Positions 25,901 to 32,602 of a DNA stretch of 32,936 nt are shown here, piece after piece. Under the pieces are notes generated by a model. The model worked only from the letters and a program-made list of their open reading frames with translations, did no database searches and had not been told where the DNA came from. Position 1 is the first letter of the stretch. Every line of letters starts with the position of its first letter. Source of the DNA: Pseudomonas cuatrocienegasensis (GTDB lineage: Bacteria; Pseudomonadota; Gammaproteobacteria; Pseudomonadales; Pseudomonadaceae); contig NZ_FOFP01000017.1 in assembly GCF_900110925.1 (NCBI RefSeq), forward strand, positions 74,520 to 107,455. The letters are read 5' to 3'. Made by a program: the position numbers and the translations under genes.

Positions 25901-27062
25901 GAACTTTGTGCCGGTGCCGGATTTTGTCGGCGCCGCTTTGGGCAAGATCAGCTTTGCCGATGGCAGCCTGCCCGAGGCCCTCGGTCGCGAGCTGACCCGT
26001 ATGACCGGTACGCGGGTCAGCGAGGACGCCTGGGCCGAGTCCGCCGCGCAGTTGGAAGGTCACCTACGGATGAATATCGAAGTGGTCGACAACCAGGGCA
26101 AACCCCTGGGCGAAGGCCGCGACCTGGCCGAGCTGACCGCACGCTTTAGCGAGGCGACCCAGGCCGGCCTGGCCCTGCCAAAAACCGCCAAGAGCCAGCA
26201 GCCGGTGGAGGCCAAGGCCTTTAGCGAAGTCGCAGCGAAGACCCAGCAGCAGGTGGCTGGCCTGTCCATGACCGTCTACCCGGCCCTGGTGGAGGAGGCG
26301 GGCGTGGTCAAGGAGGGGCGCTTCCCGACCCTGGCCGAAGCCGAGTTCCAGCATCGCCGTGCGTTGCAGCGCTTGCTGTTGCAGCAACTGAGTGAGCAGG
26401 CCAAGTTCCTGCGCGGAAAATTACCGGGGCTGACCGAGCTGGCGCTGCTCTACCGCGATATGGGCCGGGTCGATGGGCTGGTCGAAGATATTCTATTGGC
26501 CAGCCTCGACAGCTGCATCCTTGAAGGCAGCGAGCCGCTACCGCGCGATGGCGCCGGCCTGGCCGCGTTGGCCGAGCGCAAGCGTGGTGACTGGACCGGC
26601 GAGGCCGAACGCCTGGCCAAGCTGACCCTGGAAATTCTCAAGCTGTGGCACGGCCTGCAGAAACGCTTTAAAGGCAAGATCGACCTGGCCCAGGCCATCG
26701 CACTCAACGACATCAAGCTGCAACTGAGCAACCTGGTGTACCCCGGCTTCGTCCGCGAAACCCCGGCGCAGTGGCTCAAGGAAGTGCCGCGCTACCTCAA
26801 GGCCATCGAACAGCGCCTGGACAAGATCGCCGGCCAGTTACAACGCGACCGCGTATGGAGCGGCGAGCTGGCCGGTTACTGGGAGCAGTACCAGGCGCGC
26901 CTGGGTAAACACAGCCAGGAGGGCAAGCGCGACCCGCAACTGGTGCTGTATCGCTGGTTGCTGGAGGAATACCGCGTGTCGCTGTTTGCCCAGCAGCTGG
27001 GCACCAAGCTGCCGGTGTCGGATAAGCGTCTGAGTAAGCAGTGGGGCAGCGTTGAAGGGTGA
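22980..27062 (+). CDS. hrpA: ATP-dependent RNA helicase HrpA (DEAH box) with in-frame insertion
   Basis: A 1360-residue protein, about 50-60 residues longer than typical HrpA. Walker A VIAGETGSGKTTQLPK lies near residue 97, the DEAH box IIVDEAHERSLN near 193, motif III ITSATID near 224 and motif VI QRKGRCGRVEPG near 403. A winged-helix/ratchet region and an OB-fold domain (VVAYEQISLYGLIVVGRR) come next, and the long C-terminal DUF3418 region is intact. HrpA resolves stalled or collided ribosomes on mRNA in E. coli. The extra residues lie at about 619-665 in the linker before AAVHKAILAGLLSQIG and are encoded by two palindromes. The frame is preserved, so the protein is probably still made. It ends 95 bp from the convergent intI remnant. 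Confidence 0.95.
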   Translation: MTDATPAVDRLLKNIDQALFADRHRLRRQLHELRKQTPVDEAKLAQWLQRFEASVAKVEARRLSVPAMRYDDTLPIAAKRDEIKAAIAAHQVVVIAGETGSGKTTQLPKICLELGRGVQGLIGHTQPRRLAARSVATRVAEEIGTPLGELVGYQVRFEDQSNERSLIKLMTDGILLAETQHDRYLEKYDTIIVDEAHERSLNIDFLLGFLKTLLVRRPDLKLIITSATIDLQRFSKHFDGAPIVEVSGRTFPVDTWYRPLAAEQDEDGNRVEEDLSVDQALLATLDEISAFEKAEGKRPGDILVFLPGEREIRDAAEVLRKANLRLTEVLPLYARLTPAEQQKIFAPMGARKIVLATNVAETSLTVPGIRYVIDSGTARISRYSYRAKVQRLPIEAISQASANQRKGRCGRVEPGICIRLYSEEDFNGRPAFTDPEILRTNLAAVILQMLHLRLGEIDAFPFIEPPDGKAISDGFNLLQELSAVNREGQLTPLGRQLARLPVDPRLGRMVLEGAKQGSLEEILIIASALSVQDVRERPSDRQQAADQAHAQWKDVDSDFAALINLWRGFEEQRQALGSSALRSWCRKNFLNYLRLREWRDAHRQLVLITRDLQLGTGKKVDGSGHPLYGADRRVDNAAGLSTAANAPVAKPQDRQLSAAQKEKELAEKDQAAQRAKGYAAVHKAILAGLLSQIGQKSEDGDYLGARQRRFWVHPSSVIGRKKPTWLMAAELVETTKLFSRMVAKIEPDWIEPLAGHLIKKNHLEPHWEKKRGQVVAYEQISLYGLIVVGRRAVHFGPIDPVASRELFIREGLVGGEINSRAKCLTANRQLLEKLDELEAKARRRDILADEETLFAYYEARLPANIYQSATFDSWYKTESAKNPQLLIMREEDVLARDAKEVTAAQYPDTLRLGELTLPLSYHFEPNHPRDGVTLRVPAPLLPQLPPERLEWLVPGLLEAKCMALVRGLPKALRKNFVPVPDFVGAALGKISFADGSLPEALGRELTRMTGTRVSEDAWAESAAQLEGHLRMNIEVVDNQGKPLGEGRDLAELTARFSEATQAGLALPKTAKSQQPVEAKAFSEVAAKTQQQVAGLSMTVYPALVEEAGVVKEGRFPTLAEAEFQHRRALQRLLLQQLSEQAKFLRGKLPGLTELALLYRDMGRVDGLVEDILLASLDSCILEGSEPLPRDGAGLAALAERKRGDWTGEAERLAKLTLEILKLWHGLQKRFKGKIDLAQAIALNDIKLQLSNLVYPGFVRETPAQWLKEVPRYLKAIEQRLDKIAGQLQRDRVWSGELAGYWEQYQARLGKHSQEGKRDPQLVLYRWLLEEYRVSLFAQQLGTKLPVSDKRLSKQWGSVEG
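24837..24905. repeat. Two palindromes inserted in the hrpA coding region
   Basis: The first hairpin is GTGGATGGC-tccg-GCCATCCAC (24837-24858). The second is GGTGGACAA...TTGTCCACC (24878-24905), preceded by GTA and with an inner GCC/GGC pair. A further stem GCGGCT/AGCCGC follows at about 24906-24932. The look is that of an intergenic Pseudomonas repeat, yet it is inside a gene and in frame. Confidence 0.8.
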
Positions 27063-27157
27063 GCGGCCAACTGGGTTGAGCAGGTTTAAGTTCTTTTCCT
27101 TCTATACACGCCCATGCAGATGGATCGAGACGGATTGCTGGCTCAGCTCTAGTGGGC

Positions 27158-28082
27158 TTAACACCCCAGCCCTCCATGATTCAGCACATGGGTTCATCAT
27201 CGTGGTTTTCACATCCGCATGGTCGAGCGACTCTTGAACGGTGCGTATATCCTGGCCATTCTCCAATAAGTGAGTCGCAAAGGCGTGCCGCAACGTATGC
27301 GGCGTTGCCAGTTTCTCGATTCCTGCAGCCCTGACGGCCAGCTTGAAATGACGCTGAATATGCTTTTCGTCGAAATGATGCCGCCGTGTTTGGCCACTAC
27401 GCGGATCAACCGACAGCGAGCTCGCCGGAAACACGTATTGCCAAGCCCACTCCCAAGGGGCCTTAGGGTATTTACGCGCTAGCGCGTCGTGCAGGTATAC
27501 ATCGCCTCTGCCGGCGGCTAACTCGACAGCGTGAGTAGCCCTGCTTCAACGGTGCCGCCAGCCGTTGCGGCAAAACGGTCACTCTGTCTTTCATGCCCTT
27601 GCCGTCACGAATCAGTATTTCCTTGCGGCTGAAATCTACATCTTTCACGCGCAGACGTACGACCTCCATCAGCCGCATTCCCGAACCATAGAGCAGGCCT
27701 GTCATCGGCCCTATTTCGCCCTGTAGTTGAGCCAATATCTGCTGCTCCTCTTCTATGGATAGCACCACCGGTAAGCGTGACGGCTTCTTGGCCCGAACAA
27801 CCTCGCCCAACCCTGGCAACTCCAACCTGAGCACTGCTTGTACAGAAACAGCAGCGCTGAAAGTGCCTGGTTTTGTGTGCTCGCAGACACATTGCCGCGC
27901 ACTGCCAGATCCGATAGGAACGCCTCGACTTCAGCCGCTGCCATTTCAGCCGGGTGGCGATAGCGATAGAAACGAATAAAACGCTTTACCCACTCGCAAT
28001 AGACACGTTCCGTACGAATCGAGTAGTGTCTCAGGCGAATTTGCTCTCGTACCTGATCGAGCAAACGAGGCTGTCCATCCAT
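27158..28082 (-). pseudogene. intI: Integron integrase IntI, frameshifted and without catalytic tyrosine
   Basis: Pieces in different frames together span an IntI-type tyrosine recombinase of about 310-320 residues. Piece 1 (28082 to about 27835) is the SAM-like N-domain ending ALSALLFLYKQ. A one-base deletion at about 27834 shifts to piece 2 (VLRLELPGLGEVVRAKKPSR, box I GLLYGSGMRLMEVVRLRV). A second lesion near 27535-27545, with some loss, shifts to piece 3, which holds the IntI-specific patch (ALARKYPKAPWEWAWQYVFP) and box II HTLRHAFATHLLENG. A third lesion at about 27193-27200 replaces the TTAC of a Met-Ile-Tyr-Thr stretch by GA, so the tyrosine nucleophile codon is gone in every frame; THVLN continues afterwards. 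The patch and the adjacent attI/cassettes make this an integron integrase, not XerC/D. Sequencing error cannot be excluded, but three lesions argue for decay. Confidence 0.88.
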
Positions 28083-28220
28083 GGTGTATAACGCCCTTAT
28101 ACGGTCATCGGACCGCTGAAAGCCTCAGCCTAGAAGCGGATAGCGAGAGACACAAGGAATGTTATACACCACGCCCGTTCGGGAAGTTATACACCAGTTG
28201 GTGTTTATTTATAGTTATGC
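28083..28220. other. attI recombination site region
   Basis: Lies between the intI start and the first cassette. The 11-mer GTTATACACCA occurs at 28161-28171 and 28186-28196 (25-bp step) and inverted at 28082-28092, which fits integrase-binding repeats. The cassette junction is a GTTATGC core at 28214-28220. No LexA box (CTGT-N8-ACAG) that I can see. A cassette promoter is expected nearby, but I cannot assign it. Confidence 0.65.
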
Positions 28221-28235
28221 ACTCAAGGAGGCTTC

Positions 28236-28520
28236 GTGCAAGAAGTAGACAATGCGTTTTATGAACGAGCTGACGCACATATTCTTTTATCAAATGGACA
28301 GATAAGTGAAGATATAGGCAGAGGCAAAGTAAGCGCATCAAATATGTATGCTGCCGCTAGATTTAGTGCTTGGGTTAGCGCGTGTGGCTGGAGTAATGGG
28401 CAAGAAATGGCCGAAGCCAAGCAAGAAACTCTTGATTATTTTGTCAGTGAGTTTCGTAAAATGCTTGAGGAAAATCTTGATGATTACATCGAAAACTTTG
28501 AATCATATATGCAGCCCTAG
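28236..28520 (+). CDS. Cassette 1: DUF3144-family protein
   Basis: A 94-residue protein with the DUF3144 pattern: FYERADAHILLSNGQI near the N-terminus, VSASNMYAAARFSAWVSACG in the middle, and a C-terminal helix YFVSEFRKMLEENLDDYIEN. The family is small, all-helical and without known function. It starts with GTG at 28236, preceded by a full AAGGAGG Shine-Dalgarno with a short 4-base spacing. It is the first cassette after attI and so the one closest to any cassette promoter. An attC site follows nine bases after its stop. Confidence 0.85.
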   Translation: MQEVDNAFYERADAHILLSNGQISEDIGRGKVSASNMYAAARFSAWVSACGWSNGQEMAEAKQETLDYFVSEFRKMLEENLDDYIENFESYMQP

Positions 28521-28528
28521 GCGTGATC

Positions 28529-28603
28529 GCATAACAACTGGTTCAAACCGTTCGCTTCGCTCACTGGGGCGGGCTAAAGCCCGTCCCTTAAAAAACGTTA
28601 GGA
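28529..28603 (+). other. attC site 1 (75 bp)
   Basis: Starts GCATAACAAC and ends with the core GTTAGGA (28597-28603). The inner part includes TTCGCTTCGCTCACTGG and a hairpin GGGCGGGCT-aaa-GCCCGTCCC. It is nearly identical to the site at 31223-31297. Confidence 0.9.
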
Positions 28604-28610
28604 GTTCAAT

Positions 28611-28883
28611 ATGAGTTACACAAGGAAAGCTGTCTATCTACTAGGTTTGATAATTGCAATATTATCCTTTGCAGAATCAATCTTCGCTCTTTTTTTTGTC
28701 AGCAGCGATATTCCATGGTTTGCTGGCAGAATTGGAAGCTTCGGGTGGAGTTTAGGCGAGCAAATACTAGGTGATGGCCAAGGACATGTCGGCTATTCCA
28801 TAATAAGCGCAGCAATATCTATTCTCATGTTATACGGCATTGTCAGTGATATAAAAAAGCAACAGAAAATCGTTCTCTCTTAA
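28611..28883 (+). CDS. Cassette 2: small two-helix membrane protein
   Basis: A 90-residue hydrophobic protein of no family that I recognise. Two membrane segments are visible, about residues 7-30 (AVYLLGLIIAILSFAESIFA) and 60-80 (GYSIISAAISILMLYGIVSD). Between them lies a Gly-rich loop (WFAGRIGSFGWSLGEQILGD). A basic C-terminal tail (KKQQK) suggests that the end stays in the cytoplasm. The Shine-Dalgarno TAGGAG overlaps the attC core GTTAGGA, so the recombination site also provides the ribosome-binding site. The G+C content is low compared with the core genes. Its stop codon lies inside the start of attC site 2. Confidence 0.75.
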   Translation: MSYTRKAVYLLGLIIAILSFAESIFALFFVSSDIPWFAGRIGSFGWSLGEQILGDGQGHVGYSIISAAISILMLYGIVSDIKKQQKIVLS

Positions 28884-28949
28884 CAAGGCGCTGAATTTGC
28901 TTGTTTAATTCGTTTGGACAGCGTGCCGCCGCTCCTTAGCTTGGTCGTT
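28878..28949 (+). other. attC site 2, interrupted by the IS1182-family element
   Basis: Begins with CTTAACAAGGCGCTG over the cassette-2 stop codon and runs to ...GGTCGTT. The expected core GTTATGC appears only after the IS, at 30723-30729. Unlike sites 1, 3 and 5 it has a different inner sequence. Its left half and core are consistent with attC, but the folding was judged by eye. Confidence 0.55.
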
Positions 28950-30722
28950 GAGGCTGTAGAAAAACCTGCTGCCCTCCGACTCGCCGGCTGATAATCTCCG
29001 ACTCATTCAATCGCAGGGAGGCGCGGGGCGATGCCTCGGTTCAAAACCGTTCACAAGGGGCTCAAGCTCCTGCCCATCGACTTCGACAAGCAGTTGCTGT
29101 CCGGCACCTTCGAGCATGCGCTGTGCTATCTGGTCGATCATGAACTCGACCTCTGCGACTTCCATACCCGCTACCGCAACAGCGCTGAAGGCGCTCCTGC
29201 TTACGATCCAGCGGTCCTTCTAAAGATCGTCCTGCTGGCGTATAGCCGCGGCATTATCAGCAGCCGTCAGATGGAGGCCGCTTGCCGCGACCATGTGCTG
29301 TTTATGGCGATCTCCGGCGACAGCCAACCGCACTTCACCACCTTGGCCCATTTCGTTTCCAGCATGGGCGATCTGGCCGCCAAGCTGTTCGCCCAGGTGC
29401 TTGCTGTCTGCGACCGGCAGGGGCTGATTGGACGCGAGATGTTTGCCATCGATGGGGTCAAGCTACCGAGCAATGGCAGCAAATCGCGAAGTGGCACACG
29501 CGCCGACTTTATCCGTCAGGCCGAGAAGATGGAGAAGGCGGCGCAGGCGATGATCGAGCGTCAGCGCCAGTGCGACAAGCAGCCCGAGGATGAGGCGCAG
29601 CGCGCTGCTCGCAAGCTTGAGCGTCTGCAGGCCGATGCTCGCCAGCTACGGGCCTGGCTCAATGACAATACCGAAGACCGCAAAGGCGCTAAGGGACGCA
29701 TCAATCTCTCCAACCGCACCGACAACGAGTCGGCCAAGATGGCCACCAGCAAGGGCGTGATCCAAGGCTATACCGGCGTTGCCGCCGTGGACGAAAAAGC
29801 GCAAATCATCGTGGAGGCCCAAGCCCACGGCACTGGCGCAGAACAGGCGCTGCTCGAACCCATCATCCACGCCACTGATTCACTGCGCAGCCCCGACACA
29901 TGCTACACCGCCGATGCCGGCTATCACAGCCGCAAGGCGCTGGAACAACTGGAGGCCGCCGGCATCACCGCCTTTATTCCTGACAATGGCTACCGCAAGC
30001 GCGATGAGCGCTACGCGGGGCAGCAGCACCATTTGGCCAAGCCCGACCCACTCTGGGACAAGGGCCCCAAACGCATCAGCAGCCACTGCTACACACCCGC
30101 CGACTTCCACTTCGATCCACTGCACAAGACGTGCACCTGCCCGGCCGGCAAAACGCTATACGGCAACGGCAGCCATTGCCTGATCAAGGGCCAACCCGCC
30201 ATCAAGTTCAAAGGCGCCCTGCGCGATTGCCTGAGCTGCTTGCAACGCAAGCAGTGTCTGCGCACGCCGGAGAAAACCGCTGCGCGCCAGGTGGCGTTCT
30301 TCCTGCCGAAAGCCGAGCAGGACAACGCCCTGAGCAGCATGCGCCAACGTATCGACAGCAGTGCCGGGCGCGAGATGATCACTCGCCGCTTTGCCACCGT
30401 AGAGCCGGTATTCGGCAACCTACGCCACAACAAACGCCTGAACCGCTTTATCCTGCGCGGTCGCGAACGAGTGGACGGCCAGTGGAAGCTCTACTGCATG
30501 ACCCATAACATCGAGAAGCTCGCTCATCGCGGGGCCTGGTCATGAGAAAAGGACCATTGATCCTCAGCCGTCAGCCACTGACGGCCGCTGCCAAAGCCCG
30601 TAAATGGCCGGCTATACATCTATGCCCAAACAACGCCCGCAATCAGAGAAGCATGCAGCCACTCGGGAAAAGTGCTGTGAACCCTGATAGCGGGAGTGAT
30701 TTTGGGGTTTTTCTACAGTCTC
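28950..30722 (+). mobile_element. Complete IS1182-family insertion sequence
   Basis: The 1773-bp element has terminal inverted repeats GAGGCTGTAGAAAAACC (left) and GAGACTGTAGAAAAACC (right, complement), with one mismatch in 17, around a single intact transposase gene. A three-base GTT is found on both sides (28947-28949 and 30723-30725). A 7-bp stem GCCGTCA/TGACGGC lies at 30567-30585, after the transposase, without a T-tract. The element stands in the core of an attC site. Confidence 0.88.
29031..30545 (+). CDS. IS1182-family transposase
   Basis: A 504-residue DDE transposase that looks intact. The N-terminal DUF772-type domain has the pattern YDPAVLLKIVLLAYSRGI...SSRQMEAACRDH. Candidate catalytic residues are the Asp in MFAIDGVKL, the Asp in CYTADAGYHS and the Glu in FATVEPVFGNLRHNKRLNRF. 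A Cys-rich segment (CTCPAGKTLY, CLSCLQRKQC) just before the last motif resembles the zinc-finger-like insert seen in this family. A helical region rich in Arg and Gln (about 160-220) lies between the first two Asp. The start at 29031 sits 81 bp inside the left IR. High G+C, unlike the cassettes around it. Confidence 0.93.
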   Translation: MPRFKTVHKGLKLLPIDFDKQLLSGTFEHALCYLVDHELDLCDFHTRYRNSAEGAPAYDPAVLLKIVLLAYSRGIISSRQMEAACRDHVLFMAISGDSQPHFTTLAHFVSSMGDLAAKLFAQVLAVCDRQGLIGREMFAIDGVKLPSNGSKSRSGTRADFIRQAEKMEKAAQAMIERQRQCDKQPEDEAQRAARKLERLQADARQLRAWLNDNTEDRKGAKGRINLSNRTDNESAKMATSKGVIQGYTGVAAVDEKAQIIVEAQAHGTGAEQALLEPIIHATDSLRSPDTCYTADAGYHSRKALEQLEAAGITAFIPDNGYRKRDERYAGQQHHLAKPDPLWDKGPKRISSHCYTPADFHFDPLHKTCTCPAGKTLYGNGSHCLIKGQPAIKFKGALRDCLSCLQRKQCLRTPEKTAARQVAFFLPKAEQDNALSSMRQRIDSSAGREMITRRFATVEPVFGNLRHNKRLNRFILRGRERVDGQWKLYCMTHNIEKLAHRGAWS

Positions 30723-30733
30723 GTTATGCCCAT

Positions 30734-31222
30734 ATGCGAAAAATACTGATCACTCCAAACTGCCTGACTGGCGACATACTTGAAGCGTTCCATCGCCAGT
30801 ACTTGGATGGTAACGACTTAGCTTCTTGGTCTGAAGAATTATTAATTGCGGGCTTCAACTCAGACGCAATTATTGAGGCCATGTCAAATCCGGAGATGCA
30901 TTGGCCGGAAGTGCCTGTATTGTTTTCTAAAATTTGCTCAGACATCGGTCTAAGTACGGATGTTATCAATGAAATTGAATCATTGAAGCTGAGCACCATG
31001 CTTGAAGAGTATCGCCACGGCTACCGTCAAGCTCTACAGATACTACAACGGTTTGAAGAACTGAGGGTTAATATTGGATTTCCAGAGCCAATTGAATTCC
31101 GCCTCATGGAAGACAGCCCTAACGGTAAAAACGAATCAGGCTACTATGGCATCCAAAGTAAAAAGTCAGGAAATGAATTGGAGGAGCTAGCTTGCAAGCA
31201 CCTCGACAAGCTAAATATATAA
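30734..31222 (+). CDS. Cassette 3: unknown 162-residue protein
   Basis: The frame is open from 30542, but bases before 30723 belong to the IS. The ATG at 30734, 11 bp after the IS end, is the first in the cassette and gives 162 residues (MRKILITPNCLTGDILEAFH). No clear Shine-Dalgarno is seen, which is common for cassettes. The protein is soluble, acidic and mostly helical, with segments such as LASWSEELLIAGFNSDAII and MLEEYRHGYRQALQILQRFE. I recognise no family or catalytic motif. The IS insertion just upstream may change its expression. It ends next to attC site 3. Confidence 0.7.
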   Translation: MRKILITPNCLTGDILEAFHRQYLDGNDLASWSEELLIAGFNSDAIIEAMSNPEMHWPEVPVLFSKICSDIGLSTDVINEIESLKLSTMLEEYRHGYRQALQILQRFEELRVNIGFPEPIEFRLMEDSPNGKNESGYYGIQSKKSGNELEELACKHLDKLNI

Positions 31223-31297
31223 GCATAACAATCGATTCAAATCGTTCGCTTCGCTCACTGGGACGGGCTAAAGCCCGCCCTTAACAAAACGTTAGAC
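31223..31297 (+). other. attC site 3 (75 bp)
   Basis: Starts GCATAACAAT directly after the cassette-3 stop and ends with the core GTTAGAC (31291-31297). The inner part GTTCGCTTCGCTCACTGG and hairpin GGGCT-aaa-GCCCG match site 1 closely. Confidence 0.9.
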
Positions 31298-31314
31298 AAG
31301 TTGGAAATAATCCC

Positions 31315-31830
31315 ATGAACCGAGAAAGTCCAGAGGTGATCGAAGCTTGGTGTTCTCGACTCGGTGTCACCTCTGAGGCTGAAGCATGGTCGGTAGGTTT
31401 TAGCTTATCCACAGTACCGATGGAGAACTGGTTCTATAAGCGAAAAGCGCTAAGGCCAGAAGATATGAAGCTTGAACTTACCGTCCCGAGTTATGGCCTA
31501 TGGTTAGCTGAGCTTCGCAGGCATGACAATTTATTTCTCATTCAGTGGAGACCAAACGGTGGTTTTCGAGTCGAATCATCGCAACTAAAATATAAAAAAC
31601 TTATAAAGTGGCCCGTATTGAACTGTTTGTATGATTTCCCGCTTTTAGTCGAGCAAATCGAGAAAGCCCTCTCTATCAAATTTATTCGCCACGCAAACAT
31701 TGGAACCAACGGGTTTGTTAATCTTGACTCGTGGGTTTCGGAGAGCAGCCCTAAGATTCAAAAGTGGCTGGCTCCTTGCGCTGACTCAATCGGCACATAC
31801 CTCGCGTCAAAAGAAACAAGCGAGTTATAA
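31315..31830 (+). CDS. Cassette 4: unknown 171-residue protein
   Basis: I do not recognise the family. The ATG at 31315 lies 17 bp after the attC core and gives an AT-rich gene of 171 residues. It begins with an acidic helical part (SPEVIEAWCSRLGVTSEAEAW). Alternating strands with many aromatic residues follow (YGLWLAELRRHDNLFLIQW), then a helix LVEQIEKALSIKFIRHA. There is no signal peptide, membrane segment or catalytic signature. The size and mixed alpha/beta look are similar to many immunity-like or antitoxin-like cassette proteins, but nothing specific supports that. No toxin partner is seen in the cassette. Confidence 0.72.
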   Translation: MNRESPEVIEAWCSRLGVTSEAEAWSVGFSLSTVPMENWFYKRKALRPEDMKLELTVPSYGLWLAELRRHDNLFLIQWRPNGGFRVESSQLKYKKLIKWPVLNCLYDFPLLVEQIEKALSIKFIRHANIGTNGFVNLDSWVSESSPKIQKWLAPCADSIGTYLASKETSEL

Positions 31831-31862
31831 AGCTATACTTTATATTATGCGTAAATCTGAGC

Positions 31863-31932
31863 GTCTAACAAGTGGTTCAAGTCGCCCTCTGCGCTCACTG
31901 GTACGGGCTAAAGCCCGCCCCAAACATTAGCG
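31863..31932 (+). other. attC site 4 (70 bp), degenerate core
   Basis: Starts with GTCTAAC, a perfect RYYYAAC, and shares GCTCACTGG and GGGCT-aaa-GCCCG with the other sites. The right core reads ATTAGCG (31926-31932) instead of GTTRRRY, which should lower recombination. Confidence 0.85.
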
Positions 31933-31942
31933 GTATCAATAA

Positions 31943-32416
31943 ATGATTCCATTTGGCCTCAGCAAAGAACAATTTCAAGCTCGCTACCGTCGCTGCCTAG
32001 AACGTGCGTCCGAACACCTTGTTGACGAACTAAGAAAGCTTTTTTCTATCGATGCTCCAAGTTCTGTAAAAGACGCAGAAGTTCAAATATTCTTGGGTGA
32101 AGATGGTGTTGATACCCCTACGGCGTGGATCTATTACCGTGGAGAAAACAACAAAGTAGACCACAGCGATCCTTCCATTTTTCCAGGCAGAGCAATGGAG
32201 CTCTCCGTAGGCCTAGAAAACATGGAGGCATTCGACGAAAGGTATTTCTCTGACGAAGAGTTTAATGGCATCACATTAGTAGCCAACGCTACACAAAACT
32301 GGTTTGCTGAGTGCTGGTGGAAAGCTGGAGGTTGGAGTTACGCTGTTCCAGCGAAAGTATGGATACATGATGGGTTCGGTGATGGCAAAGCAATTGAACT
32401 CTCGGAGAACCGCTAA
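31943..32416 (+). CDS. Cassette 5: unknown 157-residue protein
   Basis: No family recognised. A 157-residue soluble, acidic protein. A helical N-terminus (LSKEQFQARYRRCLERASEH) precedes strands with Trp and Tyr (TPTAWIYYRGENNKVDHSD) and the middle segment FDERYFSDEEFNGITLVANA. A Trp-rich C-terminal part (NWFAECWWKAGGWSYAVPAK) follows. The ATG at 31943 lies ten bases after attC site 4, without a clear Shine-Dalgarno. The stop codon overlaps the first bases of attC site 5, as usual for compact cassettes. Confidence 0.72.
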   Translation: MIPFGLSKEQFQARYRRCLERASEHLVDELRKLFSIDAPSSVKDAEVQIFLGEDGVDTPTAWIYYRGENNKVDHSDPSIFPGRAMELSVGLENMEAFDERYFSDEEFNGITLVANATQNWFAECWWKAGGWSYAVPAKVWIHDGFGDGKAIELSENR

Positions 32417-32453
32417 CAACTGGTTCAAACCGTTCGCTTCGCTCACTGGGACG
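32411..32453 (+). other. attC site 5, left half only
   Basis: CGCTAACAACTGGTTCAAAC and the following TTCGCTTCGCTCACTGGGACG match site 1/site 3 up to about 32453. After that the sequence is unrelated and I find no GTTRRRY core. The site looks truncated or recombined with other DNA. Confidence 0.75.
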
Positions 32454-32518
32454 TTTTCTGCCAGTGGATATCGGGCCAGTGAGCTCAAACGTCACTTGAC
32501 CCGATAAATCCTCGCAAG

Positions 32519-32602
32519 ATGAACGTTTTAGAAAACAGCATTACCCGTGGCAAATGCCGCCCCCTCGATGTGATAGACCTGCGGTTCTTCCGAGAAATGT
32601 AA
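32519..32602 (+). other. Short open frame cut by the IS66-family end
   Basis: ATG at 32519 opens 27 codons (MNVLENSITRGKCRPLDVID...) whose last codon and stop (TAA at 32600) are formed at the IS66 terminus. It may be the 5' stump of a gene broken by the insertion, or chance. No family recognised. Weak Shine-Dalgarno. Confidence 0.3.

Noticed and set aside
30542..30733. N-terminal extension of cassette protein 3 into the IS1182-family element
   Set aside because: The frame happens to be open through the IS end; the residues are IS-derived and the cassette start must lie after the attC core.
28529..31932. attC hairpins as intrinsic terminators
   Set aside because: The GGGCT-aaa-GCCCG stems resemble terminators, but the paired GTTRRRY/RYYYAAC ends and positions after each gene identify them as attC sites.
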